Part shown: positions 7,671 to 16,293 of the stretch, one piece after another
How positions within the stretch are numbered: the stretch's first letter is position 1
How the letters are laid out: every line of letters starts with the position of its first letter
The notes under the pieces: model-generated
The model's input: the letters and a program-made list of their open reading frames with translations, nothing else
Told to the model about the DNA's origin: nothing
Database searches by the model: none
NCBI GenBank assembly: GCA_021414115.1
Contig: JAIOPD010000025.1
Coordinates: 1-46,437 of the forward strand
Length of the DNA stretch: 46,437 nt
Source: Planctomycetia bacterium
Lineage (GTDB): Bacteria; Planctomycetota; Planctomycetia; Pirellulales; UBA1268
Direction of reading: 5' to 3'
Position numbers and translations under genes: made by a program

Positions 7671-9239
7671 GTGCGCACGATCGAAATCTACGATACCACG
7701 CTCCGTGACGGCTCCCAGGGCGAGGGCGTCAACTTCTCGCTCGAGGACAAGCTCGCCATCACGCGGCGGCTCGACGAGGCTGGCGTCGACTTCATCGAGG
7801 GAGGCTATCCGCTTTCCAATCCGAAAGACGCACAGTATTTCGAGCGGGCGCGAGGTCTCACGCTCGCCCATTCGAGGATCTGCGCGTTTGGGATGACCCG
7901 CCGCCGCGGCATGACCGCCGCTGAAGACCCGGGCATGAAGGCGCTGCTCGCCGCTGACACACCCGTCGTGACGATCGTCGGCAAGACGTCGGCCTTCCAT
8001 GTCGCCGAGGTGCTCGGTGTGTCGCGTGAGGAAAACCTCGCCATGATCTCCGACACGGTCGGCCACCTGAAGCAGGCGGGCCGCGAGGTCTTCTACGACG
8101 CCGAGCACTTCTTCGACGGTTGGAAGCTCGACCGTGACTACGCCCGCGATACGATCGTGGCCGCAGCCCGCGCGGGAGCGACGCGGATCGTGCTCTGCGA
8201 CACCAACGGCGGCACGCTCCCCGACGAGGTCGCGTCGCTCGTGCGCGAGGCCGTCGCCGCGCTCGACACCGCCGGCTGCCCGACGCCCGTCGCCATCCAC
8301 TGCCACAACGACTGTGATTTGGCGGTCGCCAATTCGCTGGCAGGGGTCGCGGCCGGCGCCGTGCAGGTGCAGGGCACGATCAACGGACTCGGGGAACGGT
8401 GCGGCAATGCCGATCTCATCTCCGTGATCGCGAACCTGGCCCTCAAGATGCAGGGACACCGCGTGCTCGGCGGCACGGGCACGGCCCATCTCACGGAACT
8501 CTCGCGGTTCGTCTACGAGACGGCCAACATGACCTATCGTCCCGGCCAGCCATTCGTGGGCTCGAGCGCCTTCGCCCACAAGGGCGGCATGCATGTCCAC
8601 GCAGTGGCCAAGGCGACGGAATCCTACGAACACATCTCCCCCGAGGCCGTGGGCAATTCGCGCCGGATTCTCGTCAGCGAGCTCTCCGGCCGGTCCAACA
8701 TCGCCGCGATGGTGACGCGGACCGACGTGAAGAACGACCGGGTGTTGCTCGACAAGGTGCTCGCCGAGGTCTGCCGGCTGGAAAACGAGGGCTGGCAGTT
8801 CGAGGCGGCCGGGGCGTCGTTCGACCTCTTGGTCGAGCGGTGTGCCGGTGCGTTCGAGCCGCGATTCGAGAAGGAGAGCTACCACGTCGCCGTGGAGAGT
8901 CGCGACGGCCGTGACGTGCGGACCGAGGCGACCGTAAAGCTGCTCGTGGGCGGTGGGCACCGGCACGAGGTGGCGGAGGGTGACGGCCCGGTCAACGCGC
9001 TCGACGCGGCCCTCCGCAAGGCGCTCGAAGTCGCCTATCCCGCGCTCTCGCGGATGCACCTGCTCGACTACAAGGTGCGCGTGATCAATGCCCAGGAGGG
9101 CACGGCCGCCAAGGTCCGGGTGTCGATCGAGAGCACCGACGGTGAGAGCGTGTGGGGCACGGTGGGAGTGAGCGAAAACGTGATCGAGGCAAGCTGGCTG
9201 GCCCTCGCCGATTCCTTCCACTATTTCCTGTCGCGATAG
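7671..9239 (+). CDS. cimA: (R)-citramalate synthase
   Basis: Condenses pyruvate with acetyl-CoA to citramalate, the entry to the threonine-independent route to 2-oxobutyrate and isoleucine. The 522-residue protein has the DRE-TIM metallolyase barrel: YDTTLRDGSQGEGVNF at residues 7-22, then the metal ligands in AIHCHNDCDLAVAN (about 204-217), and GTINGLGERCGNADL, all as in CimA rather than 2-isopropylmalate synthase. The C-terminal LeuA-type allosteric domain (about 390-520) is present and likely mediates isoleucine feedback. The start is GTG at 7671; the TTLRD motif lies close after it, as usual. The length matches the long CimA type. Confidence 0.92.
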   Translation: MRTIEIYDTTLRDGSQGEGVNFSLEDKLAITRRLDEAGVDFIEGGYPLSNPKDAQYFERARGLTLAHSRICAFGMTRRRGMTAAEDPGMKALLAADTPVVTIVGKTSAFHVAEVLGVSREENLAMISDTVGHLKQAGREVFYDAEHFFDGWKLDRDYARDTIVAAARAGATRIVLCDTNGGTLPDEVASLVREAVAALDTAGCPTPVAIHCHNDCDLAVANSLAGVAAGAVQVQGTINGLGERCGNADLISVIANLALKMQGHRVLGGTGTAHLTELSRFVYETANMTYRPGQPFVGSSAFAHKGGMHVHAVAKATESYEHISPEAVGNSRRILVSELSGRSNIAAMVTRTDVKNDRVLLDKVLAEVCRLENEGWQFEAAGASFDLLVERCAGAFEPRFEKESYHVAVESRDGRDVRTEATVKLLVGGGHRHEVAEGDGPVNALDAALRKALEVAYPALSRMHLLDYKVRVINAQEGTAAKVRVSIESTDGESVWGTVGVSENVIEASWLALADSFHYFLSR

Positions 9240-9528
9240 GAAGGCCGGCGATTCACGTTGCCCTGCCGCGGGCCGCGTGGTATTCTTCTTTCTGTTCGGA
9301 ATCGATGAAGGCCTGGCTCGACCTCGTGTCGGGCCCCCACGGCCGCGATCGCATCTCTCGAAGCGGCCTCTCCGCGTTGCCAGGCGACCTGTCCTGAGCC
9401 GCGTGAGCCTCATGTCGCTTGGCAGGCGGTGATCCATCGTCAGGATCACCGCACTCGTGCGGCCCCGCCTCCGGGCAATTGTTTTTTTCCCACTCGCACT
9501 CTTTCCATTCGCACTAAGGACCACTGTC
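9240..9528 (+). promoter_or_regulatory. Long 5' region of the DEAD-box helicase with hairpins and a T run
   Basis: 289 bp between cimA and the helicase. GGTGATCC (9428-9435) pairs perfectly with GGATCACC (9443-9450) across a 7-base loop. CCGCA/TGCGG (9449-9462) forms an overlapping hairpin, and a run of seven T follows at 9482-9488 after GGGCAATTG. The hairpin directly before the T run is weak (GCCC/GGGC), so a classical terminator is not certain. Leaders of cold-inducible RNA helicases are often structured, which makes attenuation a reasonable guess only. Confidence 0.35.
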
Positions 9529-10947
9529 TTGGATACCACGACCACTTCCCCTGTCTCCGTCAACACGTTCAGCGAACTCGGGCTGACGGATCTGCTGCTT
9601 CGCGCGCTGGCCGCCGAGGGCTACACCGTGCCCACGCCGATTCAAACGCGGGCCGTGCCGCCGATTCTGGCCGGCCGCGACCTGATTGGCTGCGCCCAGA
9701 CCGGCACGGGCAAGACCGCCGCTTTTGCGCTGCCGCTCATCGAGCAGATGCTCGCCACGCCGCGCAAGGCCGCACCGCGTCGCTGCCGCACGCTCGTGCT
9801 GGCCCCGACCCGCGAACTCGCCGGCCAGATTCTCGAGGGCTTCAACGCCTACGGCCGGTTTGCCAACCTCTCGGCCGCGGTCATCTATGGCGGCGTCAGC
9901 CAGCGTCCCCAGGCCACTGCCCTGCAACGCGGCGTCGACGTGCTCGTCGCCACGCCCGGCCGGCTGCTCGACCTGGTGGGCCAGCGGCTGGTCGATCTCC
10001 GCACGGTCGAGTTTCTGGTGCTCGACGAGGCCGATCGGATGCTCGACATGGGGTTCATCCAGCCGATTCGCAAGATCATCGGCATGCTCCCGACCGACCG
10101 GCAGACGCTCCTCTTCTCCGCCACGCTGCCCGCCGAGGTTCGCAGCCTCGCCAACGATTTCCTGCGTGACCCGCTCGAGATAAAGACCGCACCGCAGGCC
10201 ACCCCCGCCGACACAGTGACCCAGTCGGTCTACTTCGTGTCGAAGGCGGAGAAGAAGGCCAAGCTCGTGGAACTGCTCCGCGGCGAGGCGTCGGGCCGAG
10301 TGATTGTGTTCACGCGGACGAAGCACGGCGCCGACAAACTCCACCGTGACCTCGACAAGGCGGGCATCGCCGCCGCGGCCATCCACGGCAATAAGTCACA
10401 GAACCAGCGGGAGCGGGCGTTGGCGGCTTTCAAGTCGCCGCGGCCGCCCGTCCTGATCGCCACCGACATCGCGGCCCGCGGGATCGACGTTGACGAGGTG
10501 TCGCACGTCGTCAACTACGAACTACCGCACGAGCCTGAGACCTACGTCCACCGCATCGGCCGCACGGGCCGTGCGGGCCTCACGGGTGCGGCGGTGTCGT
10601 TCTGCGATCACGAGGAGCGGCCCCGTCTGGCGGCGATCGAGCGGCTCCTGCGGCGGGCCATTCCGCAGCGGAACGAGCCGCCGGCGTGGAATGCGTCGAT
10701 GGCGACCGAGAGTGACCGCGGTGGCGGCCGCGGCGAAGGTCGTCCGTCTCGCGGACGTGGTCAGGGACGCGGTCAGAGAACGGCCCAAGGAAATGGCCAG
10801 GGACGGGGTCGCCCCCAGGGAGGCCGCGGGGCCGGGCTGCGTCGCGAAGGCCGTTCGGGTTCCGAGGCCCCGAAGCCGGAGGGGGCTGCGACCGCCACGG
10901 CGACCGCGGCCCGCAAGCTTCCCCGCAAGCACCGCCGGGCGCTCTGA
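9529..10947 (+). CDS. DEAD-box ATP-dependent RNA helicase (RhlE/CsdA type)
   Basis: Unwinds RNA duplexes, typically in ribosome assembly, mRNA turnover or cold adaptation. Motifs in order: Q motif (FSELGL with PTPIQ), motif I AQTGTGKT, Ia PTRELA, Ib TPGR, II DEAD, III SAT, then domain 2 with VIFTRTKHGAD, motif V ATDIAARGID and motif VI HRIGRTGRAG. About 80 C-terminal residues are low-complexity RG/GRGQ repeats ending in basic KHRRAL, an RNA-binding tail. I chose TTG at 9529 because AAGGA precedes it by eight bases and the product then starts MDTTTTSPVS. An in-frame GTG at 9457 would add an implausible hydrophobic leader. The RhlE-like subgroup is inferred from the core length and RG tail. Confidence 0.93.
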   Translation: MDTTTTSPVSVNTFSELGLTDLLLRALAAEGYTVPTPIQTRAVPPILAGRDLIGCAQTGTGKTAAFALPLIEQMLATPRKAAPRRCRTLVLAPTRELAGQILEGFNAYGRFANLSAAVIYGGVSQRPQATALQRGVDVLVATPGRLLDLVGQRLVDLRTVEFLVLDEADRMLDMGFIQPIRKIIGMLPTDRQTLLFSATLPAEVRSLANDFLRDPLEIKTAPQATPADTVTQSVYFVSKAEKKAKLVELLRGEASGRVIVFTRTKHGADKLHRDLDKAGIAAAAIHGNKSQNQRERALAAFKSPRPPVLIATDIAARGIDVDEVSHVVNYELPHEPETYVHRIGRTGRAGLTGAAVSFCDHEERPRLAAIERLLRRAIPQRNEPPAWNASMATESDRGGGRGEGRPSRGRGQGRGQRTAQGNGQGRGRPQGGRGAGLRREGRSGSEAPKPEGAATATATAARKLPRKHRRAL

Positions 10948-11071
10948 CGCTCGACGGGATACCGGGCAGCAAGTGAGTCGGGCACTGGGCTTTTGCCGCC
11001 TGTGAGCCGGCGATACACCTATGTCGATGACGCTCGAGTCTGCCGGCTCATAACCTCCATCCTTTGCCACC
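10948..11071 (+). promoter_or_regulatory. valS leader with a 9-bp stem
   Basis: TGAGCCGGC at 11003-11011 is the perfect reverse complement of GCCGGCTCA at 11042-11050, enclosing about 30 bases and ending 21 bases before the valS ATG. It could be the terminator of the helicase gene, a leader structure of valS, or both. No T run follows, and there is no T-box specifier arrangement. Confidence 0.35.
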
Positions 11072-14000
11072 ATGCACGAACTCCCGAAGCAATACGACCA
11101 CAAGGCGGCGCAGTCCCGCTGCCGCACCCTCTGGGACACCGGCCGCCTGTGGCATGCCGAACCGCAGGCCGGCCGCCGCGTCTATTCGGTGGTGATCCCG
11201 CCCCCGAATGTCACGGGTGCCCTCCACCTCGGTCACGCGCTCAATAACACGCTGCAGGACGTGCTCGTCCGCACGCGGCGGATGCAGGGCTTCCTGACGC
11301 TCTGGATGCCGGGCACCGACCATGCGGGAATCGCCACGCAGGCGGTGGTGGAGCGGCGACTGCTCGAGGAGGAGAAGCTTTCACGACACGACCTCGGCCG
11401 TGAAAAACTCGTCGAGCGGATCTGGGCCTGGAAGGAACAGTACGAAAAACGCATCCTGGGCCAGCTCCGTGACCTCGGCGCGAGCTGCGATTGGGATCGG
11501 GTGCGGTTCACGCTCGACGACCAGTGCGCTGCTGCCGTCCGCGAGGCTTTCTTGCGTCTCTTCCAAAAGGGACTCGTCCGCCGCGGCAAACGGCTCGTCA
11601 ACTGGGACACGTTCCTGCAGACGGCCGTGAGCGATGACGAGGTCTTTCACGAGCAGGTGAAGGGGCACTTCTGGCACATCCGCTACGACGTCGTCGATCC
11701 GCAGCCGGGAGAGCCGGCGAGCGTGACGGTGGCGACCACGCGGCCCGAAACACTGCTCGGCGACACGGCTGTCGCCGTTCATCCCGCGCCCGCCGCCGCC
11801 CTCGATGCGGTCGAAACCGCGCTTCGCCAGAAGCGGGCATCGGCCACGGCGAAGGAGCAGCCGGAGATCGACGCCCAGCTCGACGAACTCGCCGTCCGCC
11901 GCCGCGATCTGCTGCCGACGCTCGAGACCCTCGCCACGATGGCGAGTGCCGGCCGCCTCGTGAGGCTGCCCCTCCTCGGCCGCACGATCCCGCTGGTGGC
12001 CGACGAGTGGGCCAAGCCCGAACTAGGCTCAGGCTGCGTGAAGATCACCCCCGCCCACGATCCAAACGACTACGACGTCGGCAAGCGGCAGAGCCTGCCG
12101 ATAATCAACATTCTCAACCCCGAAGGCACGCTCAACGCCGAGGCCGGGCCCTACGCGGGCCTCACGATTCACAAGGCCCGCAAGAGCGTGGTGGCCGATC
12201 TCGAGGCCGCCGGCCAGCTCGTGCAGGTCGAGGATCGCGTCATCGAACTGGCTCACTCCGACCGCTCCAAGACCCCCATCGAGCCCTACCTCGCCGACCA
12301 GTGGTTCATCCGAATGGACGAACTGGCCCAGCCGGCGCTCGACGCCGTCACGGGCGGCCGCGTGCGGATCGTGCCCGAGCGGTATGCGAAGAGTTACGTC
12401 GACTGGCTCTCCGAGAAACGCGACTGGCCGGTGAGCCGGCAGCTCTGGTGGGGCCACCGGATTCCGATCTGGCACGTGACCGGGGTGACGGAGGCCGATC
12501 TGCGGCAGGCGTTCGGCGATCGGTCCAGCGTGGCCTGGCGGAGCGACGAGGCGGAGGGCTGGTTTGTCTGCTCGTCCGATGAGGCGCTCGCCACGGAGAC
12601 CGTCGCGGGCAGGCCACTGGTTCGTGATCCCGACGTGCTCGACACCTGGTTCTCGTCGGCGCTCTGGCCGCACTCGACGCTCGGCTGGCCGCGACAGACC
12701 GCAGAGCTCGCCACCTTCTATCCGACGAGCGCGCTGGTCACGAGTCGCGACATCCTCACGCTCTGGGTGGCGCGGATGGTGATCATGGGGGTGTTCGACA
12801 CGGGCGAGATTCCATTCAGCGAGGTCTACATCCACCCCAAGATCCTCGATCGCTACGGCGAGACGATGAGCAAGAGCAAGGGGAACGGCGTCGATCCGGT
12901 GGACGTCATCGACACGCTCGGCGCCGACGCGCTCCGCTTCGCGCTGGCGAGCATGGCGACCGAGACGCAGGACGTGCGGATGCCGGTCGAGTTCCAGTGC
13001 CCGGCGTGTGGTCAGCTGATCGAGCAGACGGTGCAAAACCGCGTCAAACCGCGGATCGACTGTGCGAAGTGTGGAAAACCCTTCCGCACGCAGTGGGCCA
13101 GCACCGAGGCCGACCTCGCCCTGCCCCGCGGGCCGGCGGTGAGCGAGAAGTTCGAGTCGGGCCGCAACTTCTCCAACAAGCTCTGGAACGCCACCCGGTT
13201 CGTGCTCATGAACCTGGAGGGCCATATCGCCGGGGATCTCGGCGGCATCCCGCTCTTTGAGACCGCTCCGCTCGGGGAAGCCGCTCCGCTCGAAGATCGC
13301 TGGCTCATGAGCCGGCTGGCGAGCGTCACCCGCGAGGCCACGCAGGCGATCGACGAGTATCGCTTCGCCGAGGCGGCGCGAGTGCTCTACGCCTTCGCGT
13401 GGGATGAGTTTTGCAGCGCCTACGTCGAGCTCTGCAAGCCGCGGCTCGCCGATCCGGCGCAGCGGCCTCGCGCCCAAGCGATGCTCCTCGTGGGGCTCGA
13501 CACGATCCTCCGGCTCCTCCATCCGATCATGCCCTTCGTGACCGAGGAGATCTGGCAGCACCTTGGCGAGGCGGCCGGGTCGCGCCGCATGCCGTGGGAC
13601 GAGCCGGGGCAGCCGTTGTCGGCGTCGCTCATGGTGGCGCGGTGGCCCGCGCCGCCGGCGGCCTGGGCCGACAGCCGCACGGAGACCCAGTTTGGTTCGT
13701 TCCTCGCCGTGGTGGCGGCGATCCGCGAGATTCGCGCCCGACAGAATGTGCCCCCCAAGACGCGGGTCACGGTGGCACTCCGCGCTGCCGTCGACGTGGC
13801 TGCCCTGCTTGATCCCATGCGGCCGGCGATCGAGTCGATGGCGACCGTCGTGATCGAGTCGCTGGGCCCCGATGCGGAGGCACCGCCGGCGGCTGCGACG
13901 GCATCCGCCGCGGGCTGCGACGTATTCGTCGATCTTGCCGACCTCGTGGATGTCGACGCCGAGATCGGACGGCTCGTGAAGGAAAACGAGAAGACCGAGG

Positions 14001-14167
14001 GCTTCATCCGGGCGAAGCAGGCCAAACTGGCCGACGAGAAGTTTGCAGCGCGGGCGCCGGAGGCCGTGATCGCGAAAGAGCGTGCCCAGCTCGCCGAACT
14101 CGAGGCGAAACTCGCCAAGGGCGTGGCGGCACTCGCCGACCTCCGCGGCCGCAAGCCGGCGACCTGA
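11072..14167 (+). CDS. valS: Valyl-tRNA synthetase with zinc-ribbon insertion
   Basis: Charges tRNA-Val; class Ia synthetase of 1031 residues. HIGH-type motif HLGH at 52-55 (within PNVTGALHLGH), editing CP1 domain with the ETLLGDTAVAVHP and GCVKITPAHDPNDY segments, KMSKS-type motif MSKSKG at 599-604, the anticodon-binding helical domain, and a C-terminal coiled coil (about 965-1025) typical of ValRS. Two departures from the usual 880-950 residues: an Ala/Glu/Arg-rich helical stretch of about 50 residues in CP1 (about 232-285) between VAVHP and the RLPLLGR strand, and a zinc-ribbon-like insert of about 45 residues after KMSKS with C643, C646, C664 and C667. All catalytic and editing signatures are intact, so it should be functional. 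Confidence 0.95.
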   Translation: MHELPKQYDHKAAQSRCRTLWDTGRLWHAEPQAGRRVYSVVIPPPNVTGALHLGHALNNTLQDVLVRTRRMQGFLTLWMPGTDHAGIATQAVVERRLLEEEKLSRHDLGREKLVERIWAWKEQYEKRILGQLRDLGASCDWDRVRFTLDDQCAAAVREAFLRLFQKGLVRRGKRLVNWDTFLQTAVSDDEVFHEQVKGHFWHIRYDVVDPQPGEPASVTVATTRPETLLGDTAVAVHPAPAAALDAVETALRQKRASATAKEQPEIDAQLDELAVRRRDLLPTLETLATMASAGRLVRLPLLGRTIPLVADEWAKPELGSGCVKITPAHDPNDYDVGKRQSLPIINILNPEGTLNAEAGPYAGLTIHKARKSVVADLEAAGQLVQVEDRVIELAHSDRSKTPIEPYLADQWFIRMDELAQPALDAVTGGRVRIVPERYAKSYVDWLSEKRDWPVSRQLWWGHRIPIWHVTGVTEADLRQAFGDRSSVAWRSDEAEGWFVCSSDEALATETVAGRPLVRDPDVLDTWFSSALWPHSTLGWPRQTAELATFYPTSALVTSRDILTLWVARMVIMGVFDTGEIPFSEVYIHPKILDRYGETMSKSKGNGVDPVDVIDTLGADALRFALASMATETQDVRMPVEFQCPACGQLIEQTVQNRVKPRIDCAKCGKPFRTQWASTEADLALPRGPAVSEKFESGRNFSNKLWNATRFVLMNLEGHIAGDLGGIPLFETAPLGEAAPLEDRWLMSRLASVTREATQAIDEYRFAEAARVLYAFAWDEFCSAYVELCKPRLADPAQRPRAQAMLLVGLDTILRLLHPIMPFVTEEIWQHLGEAAGSRRMPWDEPGQPLSASLMVARWPAPPAAWADSRTETQFGSFLAVVAAIREIRARQNVPPKTRVTVALRAAVDVAALLDPMRPAIESMATVVIESLGPDAEAPPAAATASAAGCDVFVDLADLVDVDAEIGRLVKENEKTEGFIRAKQAKLADEKFAARAPEAVIAKERAQLAELEAKLAKGVAALADLRGRKPAT

Positions 14168-14286
14168 CCGGGGCTCGCGGACCTCGGGTCTGGTGCCTTG
14201 CACCGTCGGTTCGGATACACTTCGGGATAATGAGGTGTCGCAGCCGGACGGATGCGTAAACCTCTCCCTCGTGTGGAGCCCGGGCC

Positions 14287-14697
14287 ATGAGCGTGCAGAT
14301 GGAACTCTCGCGAATCATCATCAGCGAGATCAACGACCAGCAGGTCGTTTACCTCAAGGAGGTCGATGGCGACCGCACATTTCCGATTCTCATCGGCCTG
14401 TTCGAGGCCACCAGCATCGATCGTCGCGTGAAGAATCACCAGTCGCCACGTCCGCTGACTCACGATCTGCTCGTGGCCGCGGTCGAACTTCTGGGCGGAG
14501 AGTTTCAGGACGTCGTGATATCCGAACTCAAGGAACACACCTACTTCGCCGTGATTCGCGTCCTCAAGGATGGCGAGGTGGTCGAGATCGACTCGCGGCC
14601 GTCCGACGCGATCGCCGTCGCGGTGACCTGTGAGCCGAATCTCCCGATCTACGTGTCGGACGAGGTGCTCGAGAGCGTCCTCGGCGACGCGGGCTGA
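14287..14697 (+). CDS. Bifunctional nuclease domain protein (BFN, DUF151)
   Basis: 136-residue cytoplasmic protein of the BFN/DUF151 family, small domains described with DNase/RNase activity in plants and found widely in bacteria. The family pattern is clear: ELSRIIISEINDQQVVYLKE at the N-terminus, FPILIGLFEATSI, the central RPLTHDLLVAAVELLGG, and SRPSDAIAVAV near the C-terminus, with the usual Asp and Arg positions kept. GGAG lies about nine bases before the ATG. It stands 119 bp downstream of valS in the same direction and may be co-transcribed. The biological role in bacteria is not established. Confidence 0.88.
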   Translation: MSVQMELSRIIISEINDQQVVYLKEVDGDRTFPILIGLFEATSIDRRVKNHQSPRPLTHDLLVAAVELLGGEFQDVVISELKEHTYFAVIRVLKDGEVVEIDSRPSDAIAVAVTCEPNLPIYVSDEVLESVLGDAG

Positions 14698-14986
14698 GGC
14701 CAGGCGTCACGAGAGAGCACCTCAGTCAAAGGCAGCTGATGCGCACAATGTCTGGATCGTGAGGATCCGCGGGTGGCACGTGCCGAAGCCGAAAACACTC
14801 GGCGTGGCGCTCAGCGAGCCGTGGCATCGGCTGCTCAGGAAGCCCGGAGCGCGAGCGACGGGTAGACGGGTGGCATGGCGTGAGGGTGCCGCGGAACGAG
14901 GCGGGGTGGAGGACGTATTCCCCGCGCTCCCGCTTGGGGCTTCGTCACCGGAGGCAGCGCCGAACCCCACCCGCGAAATCGTGGCC

Positions 14987-15030
14987 ATGCCAAAGGTCTA
15001 TGCATTCGACACTGGGTTCGTCTGCCCTGC
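14987..15030 (+). pseudogene. Scrap of a DUF4143-type AAA ATPase
   Basis: MPKVYAFDTGFVC, read on the + strand, matches the short motif that starts the C-terminal DUF4143 domain of bacterial/archaeal-type AAA ATPases (PKVYAFDTGFV). Nothing of the ATPase core precedes it and the following codons do not continue the family. A short match, so this is a suggestion rather than a firm call. Confidence 0.4.
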
Positions 15031-15062
15031 ACAACTGCCCGACTTGATGCGCCGTCACCGCC

Positions 15063-15185
15063 GACGTTGACCGGGCCAGCCACGATGCAAACCCCGGCTA
15101 CGACGCCGTGGACGTGATCAACGGCGGCCTGCTCACGCTCGACGTGAGCGAGGTCGCCATCCCCGAGCCGTCCACACTCGCCATC
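15063..15185 (+). pseudogene. Remnant of the C-terminus of a PEP-CTERM protein
   Basis: In the frame through 15108 the codons read DANPGYDAVDVINGGLLTLD followed by a short acidic link and IPEPSTLAIV. The final part is a PEP-CTERM sorting motif and the preceding GYDAVDV/GLLTLD pattern is typical of the last beta strands of planctomycete PEP-CTERM proteins. The hydrophobic helix and basic tail that must follow are missing, and there is no upstream gene, so it is a fossil. By chance the frame stays open into the membrane-protein gene downstream. Confidence 0.55.
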
Positions 15186-15434
15186 GTCGTTCACATCGTC
15201 CCAGGAATATCGAAGCGATCCGGTTCTCGGATGCTTCGAAGATCGCAAAGGCGAAAGCAAAAGCTCAAAGGCAAGGCCTTCACTCCACGACGGAAAGCAG
15301 TGCGTCGAACGTCATACCCAGTGTCAGGGATTTACCACACGCGCGGACGGCGTTCCACTACATGTCTTCCTCGCCGAGATGCCGTCTTCCACGGGAGTGG
15401 GCTGATTGCTCGACGGCGTACTCCCGCCGTATCC

Positions 15435-16256
15435 ATGATGCCGCCAGCCAAGCCCATGCACGCCCGCCACGTGCGACCTCCCCGAGCCACCCCCGCTCGG
15501 CGCGAGCCGACCGGCTTCGGAAACGATACGGCCCCGCGGTCGCTCGTCATTCGTCTGTCGCGATTCCGCTGGATGATCCGAATCGGAGCGCTGGCGTTCA
15601 GCCTGTTGCTGGGGACGGCCCTCGTGTGGGGAACGACCACCGCCGCGGTCCGGGCTGGGGTGGAGCGCTGGGGCCCGGCCTGGGGAATCTGCTTGGGGTC
15701 CGAACTGCTGCTGCTCAGCGTGGTGCGGGGCCGCGGTTTGGCTGGTGTGCCGAGAGTCTGGCAAAGAGAGGGTGGGCACATGGGCATCGCATGTGCCGCC
15801 GGGCTGGCGTTGGCGGCCACGTGCGCTCGCTGGCTCACGATTCCAGCGTGGGCGCAGATCGGCCTTGCCACGCTGACGTGGTGCGGCAGCATGACCCTTG
15901 CCGCAGCGACGCTTGCGGCGACTGCCGCCACACTGGACGTTCCCCCTTCGATCGCGCCGCGGATCGCGCGGCGGGCGCGTGGCGGACTGTTCGTCGTGCT
16001 GGCAGGATCTCTGGCGCTGCTCGCGCTCGTCTGGCTTGCCTACGGCGGTTCGTGGCTCGGTGCCGACACCAGCGCGGGGCCCGACGGAATGTACCCTCAG
16101 GGGCGTGTGGTGTTCAGGCTCCTCAACCTCGCGACGTTTGCGATCGCCGGGTATGCCTGGAGTGCATTCGCGCTCTGGGCGCTGCTCTGCGACGTGGTCC
16201 TGTGGGACGTCATCCGTATCATCCAGTCGGCCCGAGGAAATCACCCTCGCAGCTGA
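15435..16256 (+). CDS. Hypothetical multi-pass membrane protein
   Basis: About 273 residues. After a basic, Pro/Arg-rich cytoplasmic N-terminus come roughly six hydrophobic helices (starting near IGALAFSLLLG, WGICLGSELLLL, GIACAAGLALA, QIGLATLTWCG, GLFVVLAGSLALLAL and LNLATFAIAGYAW). No known family motif is visible. The start is uncertain: ATG at 15435 was taken because the codons upstream belong to the PEP-CTERM remnant, but 15456 and 15573 are also possible. It converges on the next gene with a 37-bp gap. Confidence 0.5.
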   Translation: MMPPAKPMHARHVRPPRATPARREPTGFGNDTAPRSLVIRLSRFRWMIRIGALAFSLLLGTALVWGTTTAAVRAGVERWGPAWGICLGSELLLLSVVRGRGLAGVPRVWQREGGHMGIACAAGLALAATCARWLTIPAWAQIGLATLTWCGSMTLAAATLAATAATLDVPPSIAPRIARRARGGLFVVLAGSLALLALVWLAYGGSWLGADTSAGPDGMYPQGRVVFRLLNLATFAIAGYAWSAFALWALLCDVVLWDVIRIIQSARGNHPRS

Positions 16257-16293
16257 GCACCCCTGCGCGTGTCTTGGGGGAATTCTCTTCGGG

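Larger units (their letters stand above)
14698..15434. repeat. Decayed intergenic region: repeat boxes and gene scraps
   Basis: 737 bp with no intact gene. At 14838-14862 is a reverse copy of the CCCGTCGCTCGCGCTCC-type box; at 14920-14944 a diverged forward copy, so the two form an imperfect inverted repeat (about 19 of 24 matches). The ATTCCCCGCGCT..GCTTGGGGCTTC version recurs at about 16845-16875. Scraps of an ATPase (14987-15030) and a PEP-CTERM protein (15063-15185) follow. From 15186 to 15434 I see nothing recognisable. Confidence 0.6.

Noticed and set aside
9152-9397. Small plus-strand frame overlapping the cimA end
   Set aside because: Starts inside cimA in another frame and shows no conserved pattern.
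12029-14203. Minus-strand open frame of over 700 codons opposite valS
   Set aside because: Antisense shadow of a certain gene; no motifs and unnatural amino acid composition.
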